Origin: Glandiceps talaboti
Lineage: Eukaryota; Hemichordata; Enteropneusta; Spengelidae
Assembly: GCF_964340395.1 (NCBI RefSeq)
Contig: NC_135554.1
Span: 25,350,592 to 25,414,591, forward strand
Direction: 5' to 3'
DNA: 64,000 nt
The first letter of the stretch is position 1; every line of letters begins with the position of its first letter. The notes beneath the pieces were generated by a model. That model was given only the letters and a program-made list of their open reading frames with translations. It was not told the DNA's origin and did no database searches. A program made the translations under genes and the position numbers. Of the stretch, positions 1-35,999 are shown piece after piece.

Positions 1-233
1 CTGAATTGTAATGTTTCTTTCATTTCTCTTTCAAGACAACATTATTGCTGGGATTGGGAACTCATTGGCTTTATACCACAATATATATTTTCTATTAGCA
101 GTTCCCCAGTCACACATACTTGTCACAACTTGTAAACTACCTATTTATTATTACCATTTACTGTATTCATTGCTTAGTCTTGACTTGTGTATGCGTAATT
201 TCTCAGTTCATTTGTGACACGTGAATATATTTA

Positions 234-375
234 AGCAATAAACCACCCGTGGGGATGGTATACCAAGAGGTTTTGAACAGTGAACGAAATATATGCACGA
301 GCGATAGCGAGTGCATATATTGAGTTCACTGGTCAAAACCGAGTGGTATACCATTCCCAGGGGTGGTTTATCGCT
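234..375. repeat. Foldback (hairpin) element, arms about 65 bp
   Basis: The left arm (234-299) and right arm (312-375) are imperfect reverse complements around a 13-bp centre that reads GAGCGATAGCGAG. The outer ends read AGCAATAAACCACCC on the left and GGGTGGTTTATCGCT on the right. There is no coding content. It abuts the TIR element that begins at about 381. Confidence 0.85.
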
Positions 376-380
376 ATTAA

Positions 381-613
381 TTATATAATACCAGTATATT
401 GAAAATATCGGAAACAAGATAAGACGCAACATTTTCTGGTTTCATTTGTGCCCCCATCCCTGCATGGACTACAACGTTCTAGACGAACAGTGAACATCGA
501 AATTTGGACGCATGCCAACTGTGCATTATCGCTCATTTTAGACGCGCTAGTTCGATGTCTAGACCAATCAGATCTCACGATTTGCGCCATCAATATACTG
601 GTATAATATAATA
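381..613. mobile_element. Short non-autonomous TIR element (MITE-like), about 230 bp
   Basis: The left end (381-401) contains ACCAGTATATTG and the right end (591-613) contains its reverse complement CAATATACTGGT, each with AT-rich flanks. The interior is non-coding. Its right 110 bp, read on the minus strand, matches plus-strand sequence at 57,541-57,650, including GATCTGATTGGTC. That shows it is a dispersed family rather than a chance palindrome. Confidence 0.75.
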
Positions 614-1370
614 ATAGATATATATCTTCAGGTCAACAAACCATATCAAGATAATCTTAAAAAATGAAATTAAAGTTATAGATATGATATATGGTATTCT
701 ATGTTGATATCTAGAATATATGAAGTCTGGATTATACTTGGTGCATTTCAAAATCCGGCGTCCCACTCTGATAATCTCGCTCTTTTATAAGTTTTATTTC
801 TCGAAGTTGTGTTCTGGGTGAGATAAACGTGTCAAAGTAACCCTTCGTCCTATAGGTATCCTATAGCACAGACAAGTTGACTTGTTTGTACCTATATGTA
901 ATGCACAAAGAAGCGTTGAAATTAAGAGTGTGTTTTCTGAAGGTATCGGTAACCAACTATGTCGTCATAATGGCAATTTTATATTCATATTCACATTCTT
1001 AGCGAGTGTTTTAGTAGATGAACGAACATACAATATTTTTTCAATGCGAAACAAAACAAAGCTCTAAAAGCGATCACAGAGTTACAAACCATGCCTGTTA
1101 ACAATTTGTCTTTACTAGTTATTCACAACTTTGAACGAACAACAAACAAAATTCGAAAAGACACAGCGTGGTCGTTCAAGACACCTTTTTTCTCATCAAG
1201 AATATAATAACAACATTGTGACGATAACGTTGCGGTACATTAAGTGTGCCATTCATCGAAATACAATACTTGTTACCTATAATACATTTTTTGTAAATCG
1301 GACAGTAAGGCCAGACATCAGACACGTTGAAACAATTTTGTTCAAAACTAAGTCTTGTCCATTTACAGAG

Positions 1371-1405
<35 letters not shown>

Positions 1406-2170
1406 CCGCGAAAAACAAAACTCAACTAAATCAAATAAAAAAGCTAGTATGTTTATGACAACAAAGTACAAAATGTAGGTGTGTTATCCCTCTAGAGTTT
1501 GCAGGCTCGTTCACGCCAACACAGTCAATTCCGTTCACAGATCTGTCATCAATCGAACGTTACAGGAAAATAACTGAGTTCGTATACCATCAACTTTAAT
1601 TTTGTTAAGCCAAGGTTATTTCTCAGATCGGAGACTAGTTTCTAGCGGTTCCCTCAATTCTACCCTACACCCAGTTCAAAACTAGTTCATGTCTAGATCC
1701 AGTCCGAATTATAGTTCTACCTTAACGTTTACTACGCATGCTCCATTCTAAAATTTTACATATCTCAGATTCTACTAGTTAATTAAAATCCTACAGTCAA
1801 TGATTATATGAAAATGAATAATCAGATCTGAACGAATGCCAAGTTTGTCTCCATGGAAACTTTAAACATTTTGAAAAATTTGTCTCCAAAAACTTATATA
1901 TTAAAATAAAAAGAAATGAAAATTAGTCTTGTTATAATATTCTCATCCAAATCCAATGTTATTGTGGAAGTTACTGGCACTCCTATATATTTCACGCCAC
2001 CTTAGGGTCAGAGGTCAATGTCATGTTTAAAAATAAAACGAACTTGTAAGGTTCATTTCTGCTTTGAATATGATGCATTTACAAACTGTGAATTAATATT
2101 CGATTCCATCATGTCAGTATAAACCAGTTTTGAGATATAATTAGTGAAACCATATTGCATTTAAATCAAT
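614..2170. other. Intergenic, no gene seen
   Basis: AT-rich single-copy-looking DNA with a poly(A) run at about 1377-1404. The short open frames here are broken or run through the A-tract and resemble no protein family I know. Confidence 0.6.
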
Positions 2171-2195
2171 ATTAATGTGGAACAGTTGGCTAGTT

Positions 2196-2290
2196 GTCTA
2201 TATAAAAATGGGTAATTTGCATACACAACAATAGAAATAGTGAGAAATTGAATATATTAAGTGTACTTTACTCATGTATAAAAATGGGTG
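2196..2290 (+). promoter_or_regulatory. Putative TATA promoter of the ZIP gene
   Basis: A TATA-like box (TATATAAAAATGGG) lies at about 2200, roughly 90 bp before the first ATG of the ZIP frame. A second partial copy (TATAAAAATGGGTGATT) lies at about 2277. The first copy and the sequence after it (TTTGCATACACAA) are duplicated at about 3790-3825, so the promoter was copied along with the gene. Confidence 0.4.
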
Positions 2291-2291
2291 A

Positions 2292-3350
2292 TTGCAACAG
2301 ATGGATATAATATATGCCATTTGGTGTCTGTTTCGAGGTGTTGTTTTTAGTCAGAACTTTACCAGAACTAGGAAAGGTACCAGCAGCTCAACACGTGATG
2401 AGATGAGTTTGGACGAAATTGACGCTAAGATCATCGCTCTGTTTGGTTTGTTTCTCATCTCAATTACATGTGGATTAATACCAATATTTCTAGCAGAATG
2501 TGGTCCCACTTACCGTGGCGCTGCCACGGAACGTGTTTTTGGATTTCTAAACTCGTTTGCCGGTGGTGTTATTTTAGCAACGGCTATGATACATTTATTG
2601 CCTTCAGTACGACATGAAATATTATTGGCTTGTGATTACTTTCACATTAATTCCAATTTTCCAGTTGCTGAATTCCTGGCATGTGCAGGAATCTTCCTGA
2701 TGCTAATCTTGGAACAGGCACTGTTAGCATGCAAGGAACGACTGACAAAGTATTGTCCGGAAGATATCCCACTGACGTCAACGGACCATAACTATTATGC
2801 AGCTGATAACAATACTCGTAATCATAGTCCGAGCAACAACATCCGTACCTTGGAAACTGAAGAAATGGAAAGCGTACAATCTCAGATGCGATCGTACATG
2901 TTCTTCGTCGCTCTCTGTTTACATGGTGTCTTTGAAGGAATCGTTATAGGACTTCTGGACAACCCAACGGACGTCTTCGTTCTATTTGCTGGCATTGCAT
3001 GTCACGAGGGGCCTGTCAGTTTCAGCTTCGGTGTCAACATTCGACGGAGTTGGCTTCGGAAAACCGCCACCATCGTGCTGGTGTCTTTACATGCCTTCAT
3101 CTTTCCCATCGGCATAGGCATAGGTCTGGGAATAGTGGTGTCCTCCGAAAACACACAAACCACAAACTTAGCCAGCGGCCTTTTGCAAGGTTTTGCAATT
3201 GGGATGTTGATGTATATAACATTTTTTGAGATTTTACCTTACGAACTTAACGATAACCAACACCGACTGGCAAAAATTGTGTGTATTTTGATTGGATTTA
3301 CGGTGATAGCTACTGTCCAATTTATCCCCGCGAAGTATGGAAATGGATGA
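2292..3350 (+). CDS. SLC39A: ZIP-family zinc/metal transporter, intronless
   Basis: The 352-aa open frame has about eight hydrophobic segments (near residues 46-69, 82-107, 123-147, 199-224, 227-250, 256-283, 292-318 and 325-346) and a polar loop at about 148-198. This is the ZIP (SLC39A) layout; the family imports zinc or other divalent metals into the cytosol. Segment 4 carries the ZIP signature HGVFEG (H211, E215). Segment 5 has H238-E239 where SLC39A1/3-type proteins usually have His-Lys. Metal specificity cannot be read from the sequence. The loop is not the long His-rich type. Met38 (position 2403) may be the true start, because the first 37 residues resemble no ZIP N-terminus and a splice-acceptor-like TTTTTAG lies at about 2344-2350. 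A single exon of family length suggests an ancient retrocopy or intron loss. A damaged duplicate follows at 3.77 kb. Confidence 0.9.
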   Translation: MQQMDIIYAIWCLFRGVVFSQNFTRTRKGTSSSTRDEMSLDEIDAKIIALFGLFLISITCGLIPIFLAECGPTYRGAATERVFGFLNSFAGGVILATAMIHLLPSVRHEILLACDYFHINSNFPVAEFLACAGIFLMLILEQALLACKERLTKYCPEDIPLTSTDHNYYAADNNTRNHSPSNNIRTLETEEMESVQSQMRSYMFFVALCLHGVFEGIVIGLLDNPTDVFVLFAGIACHEGPVSFSFGVNIRRSWLRKTATIVLVSLHAFIFPIGIGIGLGIVVSSENTQTTNLASGLLQGFAIGMLMYITFFEILPYELNDNQHRLAKIVCILIGFTVIATVQFIPAKYGNG

Positions 3351-3524
3351 TTTTGTTTTCAGTTATATGAATTGAAGGAGAGATATCACGAAGATATTCG
3401 TAGAAACCTGTATATGTTTACATAATTTTATGTGCTGTATGAGTGCATTCTAAGGATAATCACACACTCCTTCAAACTTGAGCTAGCTGTAACTGGGGTA
3501 TCAGTACTCGATAAGACAACCAGC

Positions 3525-3650
3525 AATATATTCACTGTAAATTGTTAAAATACCAATAATTAGACACTGTACATGTCAATTGGAAGTCTATTTTATCTAT
3601 AAGTAGTATAGTAATAAGGTGAAATCGTGATTCGTCCATAAAAAGCGTTC
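3525..3650 (+). repeat. Dispersed repeat family A, copy 1
   Basis: The segment contains TTGTTAAAATACCAATAATT followed by an ACATGTCAAT block and then a GTTGAAATC-like block. The same ordered blocks recur at 26,820-27,025 (+) and 55,685-55,875 (-). This is diverged, non-coding interspersed repeat DNA lying 3' of the ZIP gene. Confidence 0.65.
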
Positions 3651-3769
3651 CAGTTGTATTTCACCATTCTTGCATTATGATTGCACGTTGTCGAATGACA
3701 TAAAAATATTGCTATAGAGGGGGCAAAACAATACAAAGTCATATACAACAACACGAACAAATATTTATC

Positions 3770-4130
3770 GGGAACAGTTGGTCAGTTGTCTCTTATAAAG
3801 AATGGATAGTTTGCATACACAAAACAGAATTATTCATATCATTAATTGTCTCTTTGTTGTTACAATACTACTAGTCTCAACAAATGTACAATATACCCTG
3901 TTATTTATATCAGGTTGTTGTTTTAGTCAGAGCTTCAACAGAACAGAACAGAACAGAACAGAACAGAACAGAACAGGTATCAGCAGCTGACTGGAGTCGG
4001 ATTATTTGTTCTAGTTTGTTTCTCCCAGTTACATGTGAATTAATCTTCTATTTCTGGCAGAACATGGTCCGACTTATCATGGTACCGTCATTAAAGGTGT
4101 TTTAAAACTCGCCAGTGTTTAAGACGCATG
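3770..4130 (+). pseudogene. Decayed duplicate of the ZIP promoter and 5' coding region
   Basis: The blocks follow the ZIP gene in order: GGAACAGTTGG, then a TATAAA box, TTTGCATACACAA, TTTTAGTCAGA, TCAGCAGCT, GTTTGTTTCTC and TTACATGTG. Next comes a version of the leader through the first transmembrane segment, ending near AAAACTCGCC. Compared with 2176-2570 the frame is broken by substitutions, indels and an inserted (GAACA)n run at about 3938-3976, and nothing like the remaining seven membrane segments follows. I infer a truncated tandem duplication about 1.6 kb downstream of the parent. The shared promoter-like sequence argues against a processed retrocopy. Confidence 0.75.
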
Positions 4131-5700
4131 CTTTCCTCTTTGTATGTATAAATACATAACTACATTTCCGGGTGACTTCAAGCTATCTCGATATGTAGAG
4201 AGTACAACAATTTTGCACCTTAGAAGCACGGCAAAATATATTGCACACAATGTACCGTCATATTTATTTACTGTAAAGCATACTTCTAGCTGTCAATGCT
4301 CCACTGTATGGTCAAACTTCCAACATTATATAACTCAAAATAAAATACACGTCAATGTATATTGTAATTGTATTATTTTCTATTGTGTTATGTAACAAAC
4401 ACTTTTCACAATTTCTACTTTTAATATATTCATTTCGAAACTCAAATAACAGTATGGTTTTCAGATTTGATTCAGTACGTGATGTCGGTCAATGGAAGAT
4501 AAAAATGTAAAAATAACACTTGTGAAATAAGCGGGTTGCTGAAAACTGACCATACCAGTTTTGTACTGACTAAATTTAGACGTGACGGTCAATACAAAAC
4601 TGTTCTTTACCTTGCCTTGGATCTCTGACTTTTTTAATGTTGTTAAATCAACAACACAAACATAACTCAACTCTCGTACTAACATTTCAACTTAAGTCGA
4701 AGACCGACTAAACAGTTTTTCATTTTCCAGAGCCCTTAGTAATTCACGTTGAAACAATAAAGTCAATGACATTTCGATTTTGTTGCATAACTTGTTTTCA
4801 TCAATTCATTTCATCCCGAGATGGAGGGCCATTTGATCACCTACTGTGCAAACAAATTCTGGTGTAATATTTGATCACTTTTAAAAGTTACACCACAAAT
4901 GGTAGTGTATAGTTGGACAAAAAGTTTGATGTCCGTCTAATCCATTTAAAAATAAGATCTGAATATATTAAATGCATTCTCGCAAACCAGAGATGTTATT
5001 TCTTCCGTGACACTGCGAAATAACGAACCTCTTGGCGGTGCGTTTGGACGGTGCCGTAAAAGAGGCTGTGGTTTTCGACAACGCAACGCTTCCTGGTGTG
5101 AAATGAATCACACGTGTCAGGTGATAACAATTTAAATTATCTAACATGCATTCTTTTGTGATTTAAATTTGCCATTGCCGCTGCTACCACATCCCACCGC
5201 TGCCACAGATGTTCCATAATATCACACTTGAAACATATTATGTGAATCGAAAATAGTTCGAATCAGTCAACCTTTCACAATCAAATGCGTCATGCCATGC
5301 CACCTGACAACTTTCGGCTGCACTTCAAATAAAGGGTACATCTGTACATCATTACATATGAAAAAAACTGTGTATTTTTATTTGCCCAAAAATGCTATGT
5401 ATCTATATACATGTACATGTACATGATGCTATCTATTATCATAATATGCCTTTACCATAAGGTTCGAAACCTTGTTTACAAAATGACACTGTAAACTGAT
5501 TGTAACATTTAGATTTACTCGAAAGTAAGTTGTAGGGTCTGTTACTCGACATTGTGAGAAACAGAAATCAAAAACATCGACTTTGATAGAAACAGAAATA
5601 CATACAAAAAGCTACGATGATACATTGGGAAGAGAGAGGGGGGAACGGAAGGAGAGAGTGGATGAGACAAGACAGTGACAAACAGATCCATACAGATGGA
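4131..5700. other. Intergenic, no gene seen
   Basis: AT-rich DNA with only short broken frames. I found no splice-consistent exon and no domain motif. Confidence 0.55.
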
Positions 5701-5706
5701 CAAACA

Positions 5707-5905
<199 letters not shown>

Positions 5906-6149
5906 GAGAACAAGACGTGTACATATGCACATATGGAAACAGACAAGACTTATAATAAAATAAAAGGAGAGACAAAAAGACAGGGAGAACAAAATGGCCC
6001 TGACTCTGTATAGACAGTAACGTCTTGAAGCATATGCATTTCACAAAGTTCAAATCTAACCTAATAGGGTGTTGTCATAGAAACATATTGAAAAGAGCAA
6101 TTGCTTGGCATGGGTTAGGTTTAATATCTAACAATCTGTTGATGTCAAT

Positions 6150-10806
<4,657 letters not shown>

Positions 10807-11352
10807 TGTTTTCGGATCGGAAGGGTAGACTGTCTGCTAACACAAACGATATATGCCACTGAACAATGTGTGTATGTGTTATCAAGAAACCCATCGACTG
10901 GTATCGTTAGATGAACACATCTTACAATATATATCGCCTGGCAGATAATTAATGCGTTTTTTATCTATGATCTTTTGACAATTGTCACCAGTTTGGTTCA
11001 GATTTGGTAAATTAACATCCGATGATATTATCGACATTCCATTCTTTAAAAGTCAACATGTTTTTATCAGTCTTACATTGTAAAGTTTTTCCCAACTACT
11101 CGTTTTACCGTTCAATACGTTTTATTCTTCTACTCATCACTTATCATAAGTTTTAAATGTTTGGAAATCAAAATCTTATCTATTGATTAAACACACGACT
11201 GATAAATAATGTGTATTTGCAAACAATTTCACACAGACAGACAGGTGGGTAGATGGGCTTACAAATGAACATCTACGTAGACAACAGACAGAAATATGGA
11301 GGGGACCGGACGGACAGGCAGATGGGTTTGCAAATGGACATACATGTAGATA

Positions 11353-11409
<57 letters not shown>

Positions 11410-11430
11410 TAGATAGATAGATAGATAGAC
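11353..11430. repeat. (CAGA)n(TAGA)n microsatellite
   Basis: About 55 bp of CAGA units precede about 20 bp of TAGA units, the same motif order as the array at 5.7 kb. Confidence 0.95.
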
Positions 11431-12862
11431 ATAAATACAGATAGACATATGGGCAGCTACTAGCCAGGCCGACAGATAAAGTGTTCAATACTGAATTCTA
11501 CAATTGCAAGTTGTGGACGAAGAGACTTGCAAATGACAGATCTCTACACAATCCACAGATCAACACTGAATTGCGGACGAACAGAGACTTGCAAATTACA
11601 TATATATCTCCACACAATCAATAAACAAATCTAAAAAATATTAATAATAATCTTTTATTTATACTGGATAGTTCTTTAAGTTATTGAAAGTAATTGTTAC
11701 GACAATAGGCAATTATATAAAGACAATTTAGCTGAGTTTTATTTCATTACCTTACACAGGATGTTCTGAAAAAGGAAATCCTGGGTCACATGAACAATAA
11801 ATATTAAACAATTTTATTTTGACAATCTCTGTCCTGCTTTCCAGTTGACTTTATTTTTGTTTTTATCTTTGTATGTTTATTGGCTTTTCTACACACAGAA
11901 AAGTGGAGACCAAAAGAAGGAAAAAGCAGTAATTAAAACTAAGTCTGGTAAAAGGAAAATGGTTACATCTATAAAATACACCATAGGTTACCATTTCATT
12001 ACTTGCTGACGTCTGTTGTTTAGTTCTATACAGATGGTGTACTACACTTCTATTACATTTATCCTCAACCTAAGCCTTTGGCATTTTGTCTAAAGACGAC
12101 CTTTGAACTAAGTCTTTATTTAGCAGTTACATTGTGACTGCAACCAACAGGTGTTTCTAGATCTTCACATTTACGAGTGAGTATCATATCATTCTACAGG
12201 GGAGGCTTTATGACATTAAAATATGGACGATTTCAATTTGCATACTCATAATCATGATCAATCAAGATTTCGTGTTTGAAAACTACAAATAACGATCAAA
12301 ATTGACAGTCACAGTATGGCATGCCTTGAATCATGATTGATTTGATTACAAAGATGGTGGACGACGTAGAGTTATTGTTTTATAGGACATGCGCGTACGT
12401 GAGTGGGATCTCGGGGGACTGGAAACGACGAAAATCGTTATGTGAAGAAAATGAGAATGGCCAGACTGGTCATTTTTTTTCAAATGAATCATTCTACGAT
12501 ATAAAATGATTTTTTTTATATATAGATAATCACACACTTCTGTTATTGAGCGTGTGTTTACAACCTCGTTTCCAGACAGTACGTTAGATTAATCAAAATT
12601 ATGTATGTTCATATGCAGAACGAATGTATCCCAGGTCATGCAGGGTTCTACATATATGGATGAGCATGAGTATTGTTTTGATGACGTCATTGATCAGACT
12701 GTTGCCGTACTTTGAAATCAATCACATAATGGCCTGTCAATCGTGCATGGTGACTCGGTAATATTTAAACACGTGAATGGCGAACGCTTATTTTTTAAAA
12801 CGCATGACTGCTGAATTAGGGAATATGTATATATACAATAAATAGTAAAGTGTTTCTGCCTC

Positions 12863-13141
<279 letters not shown>

Positions 13142-14749
13142 TACTAATGCAGTTTGAACTACTTCCAAACGTAGTTTGTTTCATATTACATTAAATGATA
13201 ATAATGATGATGCACTCCACTTGTAGATTTATTGCTTTTTTTCAAGCTGTGCCTGAAGACTATCTGGTTATTTTTGTATTCATTTGTTTGATTGTTCATT
13301 TTATTCATTTATTTATCCATTTATTCATCAATCATTCATTCACTCATTCATTTAATATTAACAGACGGAAACAATGGCCACTTACAGGCACAAAGACAAA
13401 AACATCCGGACAAACAGGATGGAAAGCTCATAAATGCTTTATTATTTAAACGTAATGACAACTGAAACATTTCAATTATCGACATCAAGTAACATAAGCT
13501 GATTAATAGAAAGAAAGGATGCACAGTATTATCCTTTCTGAAAGTGATGAGTTGATATTAATGTGGAGATTTGACGAGTCTCAGAATAACTGATTAAATT
13601 AGTCGTGTATCTCTGCAAAGCAGACGATGTAAACACATTTACAGAAGATCTACAAAGTGACACACTTCAAGTGTTGACTTTCCGTATGCAAGGATTTGTA
13701 TGCCGGTACAGTATGTGAAATACTGCATGTACTGTGTGTTAAATGGGTTTCAACTCTATCCTGCAAACCACCACCTGTTAATTACCCCAGGGAATATCTC
13801 GTTGTGATGTTATTAGACTGATACCCTAAACCTCATTTATTGGTGACTACAGTCGGAATTGCTAAAGGCACCGATCGAAAGATCGTATACTTACCTGCAG
13901 GCTAATATATATTTAGATTCACGTACGTGACAGTGTGTATAGTTGAGTCTATCTCACAGCTGTCTTTGTCACATAAAAGCATTTCGTATTATGAAATCGC
14001 GACTTCAAGTCATACAAACAATATATCAGACACTCAAAATGAAAAAGACTTTTGGATAAATTTAAGTTTGACGATTATGTATATACATACCCATCAAAAT
14101 GCTCGGTTTGTATGTAATATACGAAAAGCATATTGCGATATTTTTATCACGGGATAATAATTATATATAGTTTTTTCATTTTATATGAGGAACCCCTGGC
14201 CATCTACTCAAATATATTATTCGATCCTGATTTATACTATCACATACAGTCATTATCATCCTCATTTATTTTTTACGGTAAAGTTACAATGAGAAATGGG
14301 GCCAGAGTTGTAGAATGTTACAGTTTTTAGTTATTTTACGACTTTAAAACATGGAATTTCTACACACACGAGTGCAATAATAAACAGAAACAATGACTCG
14401 TACTAGTAGTAAAGTAATTTCCCCGTAGGTGGCGGTACTATCGAGTTTTTGTTAGGCCATGACCTTTATACCTAACCCCGACCCTTGTCGTCTGCTTCAT
14501 TACAAATATATAACATTTGGAAAATGCTTGTGACCAAACTGCTAATTTGAATGGGAACGAGGCTGTTGACTAGACTATTCCTCCGACAACAAAGTCGTGT
14601 GATGAAAAAAGTCGTTTACAACATGTAGTGTATTTTAACAATTTGTACACAATTCAGTATATGTTGAGTTTTATCTGGAGCTACTCAGTGTGAACGATGA
14701 TACGTGTACACATGATATATGCCGTCCAGGACGAGTATGATGCATTACG

Positions 14750-15075
14750 GGAGTTGATCTAAAATGGCGTGCAGATTTGAGGAGGCTGGCCTAAAATGGG
14801 AAAGGGGGGGGGGGGGTGTTTCAGATTTGAAGGGTGTGGTTTAAAATAGTAAAATGGGGTGTAGATCACAATTTTGGATTTGGGCAGGTTGGTCTAAAAC
14901 AGGGGTGCCGATTTGGGAGTTTGGTCTAAAATGGGGGGGGGGGGTTTAGATTTGAAGGGTTTGGTCTAAAATGTGGTGTATATTTGGGGAGGTTGGTCTG
15001 AAAAGGCAGTAGATTTGGGTAGGTTGGTCTAAAATGGGGGTGTAGATTTGGGGAGTTTGGTCTAAAATGGTATCA
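14750..15075. repeat. G-rich minisatellite, about 33-50-bp unit
   Basis: Roughly eight diverged units centre on GGTCTAAAATGGGGGTGTAG followed by ATTTGGGGAGTTT. Several units contain runs of 8-10 G. There is no coding frame. Confidence 0.85.
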
Positions 15076-17296
15076 ATCCTGCCATTTCATTATTTCTACT
15101 GAAAAATTACAATTTACTCGGGATTTTATTTAAATTATAGTGATGATGGACTTAGAGGGCGCTAGTTAATTAAACACAATGGTGACCGCGGGTGACGCTT
15201 CTTACTTGTATTTCGATTTGATTGCAAGCAAACTCGTAGAATCTGAAATTGGCGTAGATTATTGTTATGTTTACCATGAAGTAACAGATTCTTTCAAACT
15301 TGACAATAACAAATAAAGTCAATATTAAAAATATCAACGGTTAATTGACCATGAGTGTACGCAGTTACACCGACTCAACATTGGTATGCTTGGAAGACGT
15401 AAATACAGCATCTGGATTATAACTGAAACCAAAAGACGAGTTAAATATTTGTCTTTTTTCAATTTTATTTCAGAAACAAACAAAAAAGATTTGCAAAACA
15501 CAAGTAAATGGTAAATTAACCTTACACGACTACCTGAAATGACCCTGGAATGTACATTTCTGCACGTAAACACTGGATATGGTGATCGTACCAGGTGTAA
15601 GTGCACCTGGTGGAAAGTAGACTCGTATTCTGACACTGGGGAGATAAATGTTTGACTGTTCGCTAATTGAAATAAGAAGTATAATGAACCACGGTTCACC
15701 GATCATGTCTGTTGACAACGGTCATGCAACCATGAAATAATAGATACTTCTCCAAGTTAAACTATCAAACAGTTCGTGCTGTTCGTGAGAAAATAAAACA
15801 AAAAAAGCACTTAGATATGTGACGTTTTTGTCATAAAGCATGCAATTGTTCATAAGTACCATCGGACTCGGTCCATTCAGAATGTCTCTCTAAAGACGAG
15901 TAGCAGTGGAAAAAAACCAACCCCTTTTAGATACCATTCTTATACAGTGATAATGTGATACCTTTTACAGCATGCAATGTAAAACTGGAATGCAGCTCAC
16001 AAGGTTTCACCAACATGCAGTGTATAGAGTATACAGTATTCAGTTTAAATGGACGTCACACTCCACGGCACGCATGTCAACTACATGAATGTGCTGTTCT
16101 TTTAACAGATGAAAGACTCAATAACATCAAAAATAAGATTTTGAGAATAACACAATCAGTTTTCAATAACTTAGAAATACAAAAAAAAAATCTGTGAAGA
16201 GCTTTCCTCCAGCCTGAGAGATGTCCCCTGCTATCACTAATAAATTAAAGCTCACACGTAAATTCAAGACTCTCTTCTGAATACAAGTTGGCTTCGTTGC
16301 ATTTGAGCGACATTCCTCCCACATTCTTCATCAAGACTCTTGTACAAAACCATGAAAAGAAACGTGCTTGAAGTGAATAGAATCTCCCGGCAAGCATTGG
16401 GTAAGAGAGATCTTCAAAAGACTCGGGAAGATATTCAACTACGCTTTACTTATATTACTCTAATTAAATCATTATATAAATTCTAAATATAGTGGCAGTT
16501 CTTGTGCCTACATTTCAAAAAAGCATACGCAGCATAAAGAACTCTGTTGCTGGAACGCATTCTTAATTACTTAAATTACAAATAATTGAGAAAAAAACAG
16601 CTGCCAAAAAATAATAAATAACTTAATTTATGTAATTCAATCAACAGTACAGTAAATCTGTCAGTATCTTAGATTTGGGCCGAATTACACCCATGTACTG
16701 TAACTCTATTCGCTTATAATACCACTAAGATTTCATTTTACATCAGTAAGAAAATAAATTTTTAGTTAACACACCTCATCAGGAAGCCCACATTAAATTC
16801 TCGTTTTTAAATCCTTTTCATAACCTTCACTTCATTTAATCATGGAAGGCAATTTAATCAAGTAAAACATTCGTTTCAGGTAGTGAAAGTACAAACAGAT
16901 GTTTCATCCGTGGAGGTACCCTTCCAATGTTATTCTTTCAGAAAAAAACAAAAAACAAAACAAAAACGTCTTTTGAAACGGAACTACAGATATATCCGTA
17001 TAGCACCAAAGTTTCGAAATGATCTAAACCTGAAATTCCAATTTCGACCTTGCTTTAGAAGCTAACACTGCATAGTAATCAAGTCATAATCATCATGTAA
17101 ATTTATGTTAATTTATTCCAAAAGCAAAATATAGTGTGTCTGATGGATACGACTATTCACATCTTAGGAGTGAAAACATGTAAATGACGCAATACACAAC
17201 TGTGCGCAAAAAATTGACTTTGTACAACCCAACAAATTCAAACAAAAATGACGTTCCCAGTTGTAATTTGGTTCTTGATATCGTCTGCGCGGCACT

Positions 17297-17302
17297 TTTA
17301 TT
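17297..17302 (-). terminator. Polyadenylation signal AATAAA of the polo-like kinase gene
   Basis: The minus strand reads AATAAA 107 nt past the kinase stop codon. The distance is suitable for the cleavage signal. Confidence 0.55.
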
Positions 17303-17408
17303 AGAAAATGAGAAGTATAAAAATGTCACCTAGCTCACTTTCATGTCTAAACTTAATGCGCACGAATCAAAACGTCATTGCCGTTACAATTATGCACAAG
17401 GCCACTTT

Positions 17409-33747
<16,339 letters not shown>

Positions 33748-33759
33748 ATGATGTACGAG

Positions 33760-35990
<2,231 letters not shown>

Positions 35991-35999
35991 TGGTAGTGC

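Noticed and set aside
5461-5480. GGTTCGAAACC, resembling a tRNA T-arm
   Set aside because: No acceptor, D or anticodon stems can be formed around it.
15530-15718. Minus-strand 62-residue frame with a hydrophobic start and a donor-like end
   Set aside because: No matching downstream exon was found toward lower coordinates, and the composition is not distinctive.
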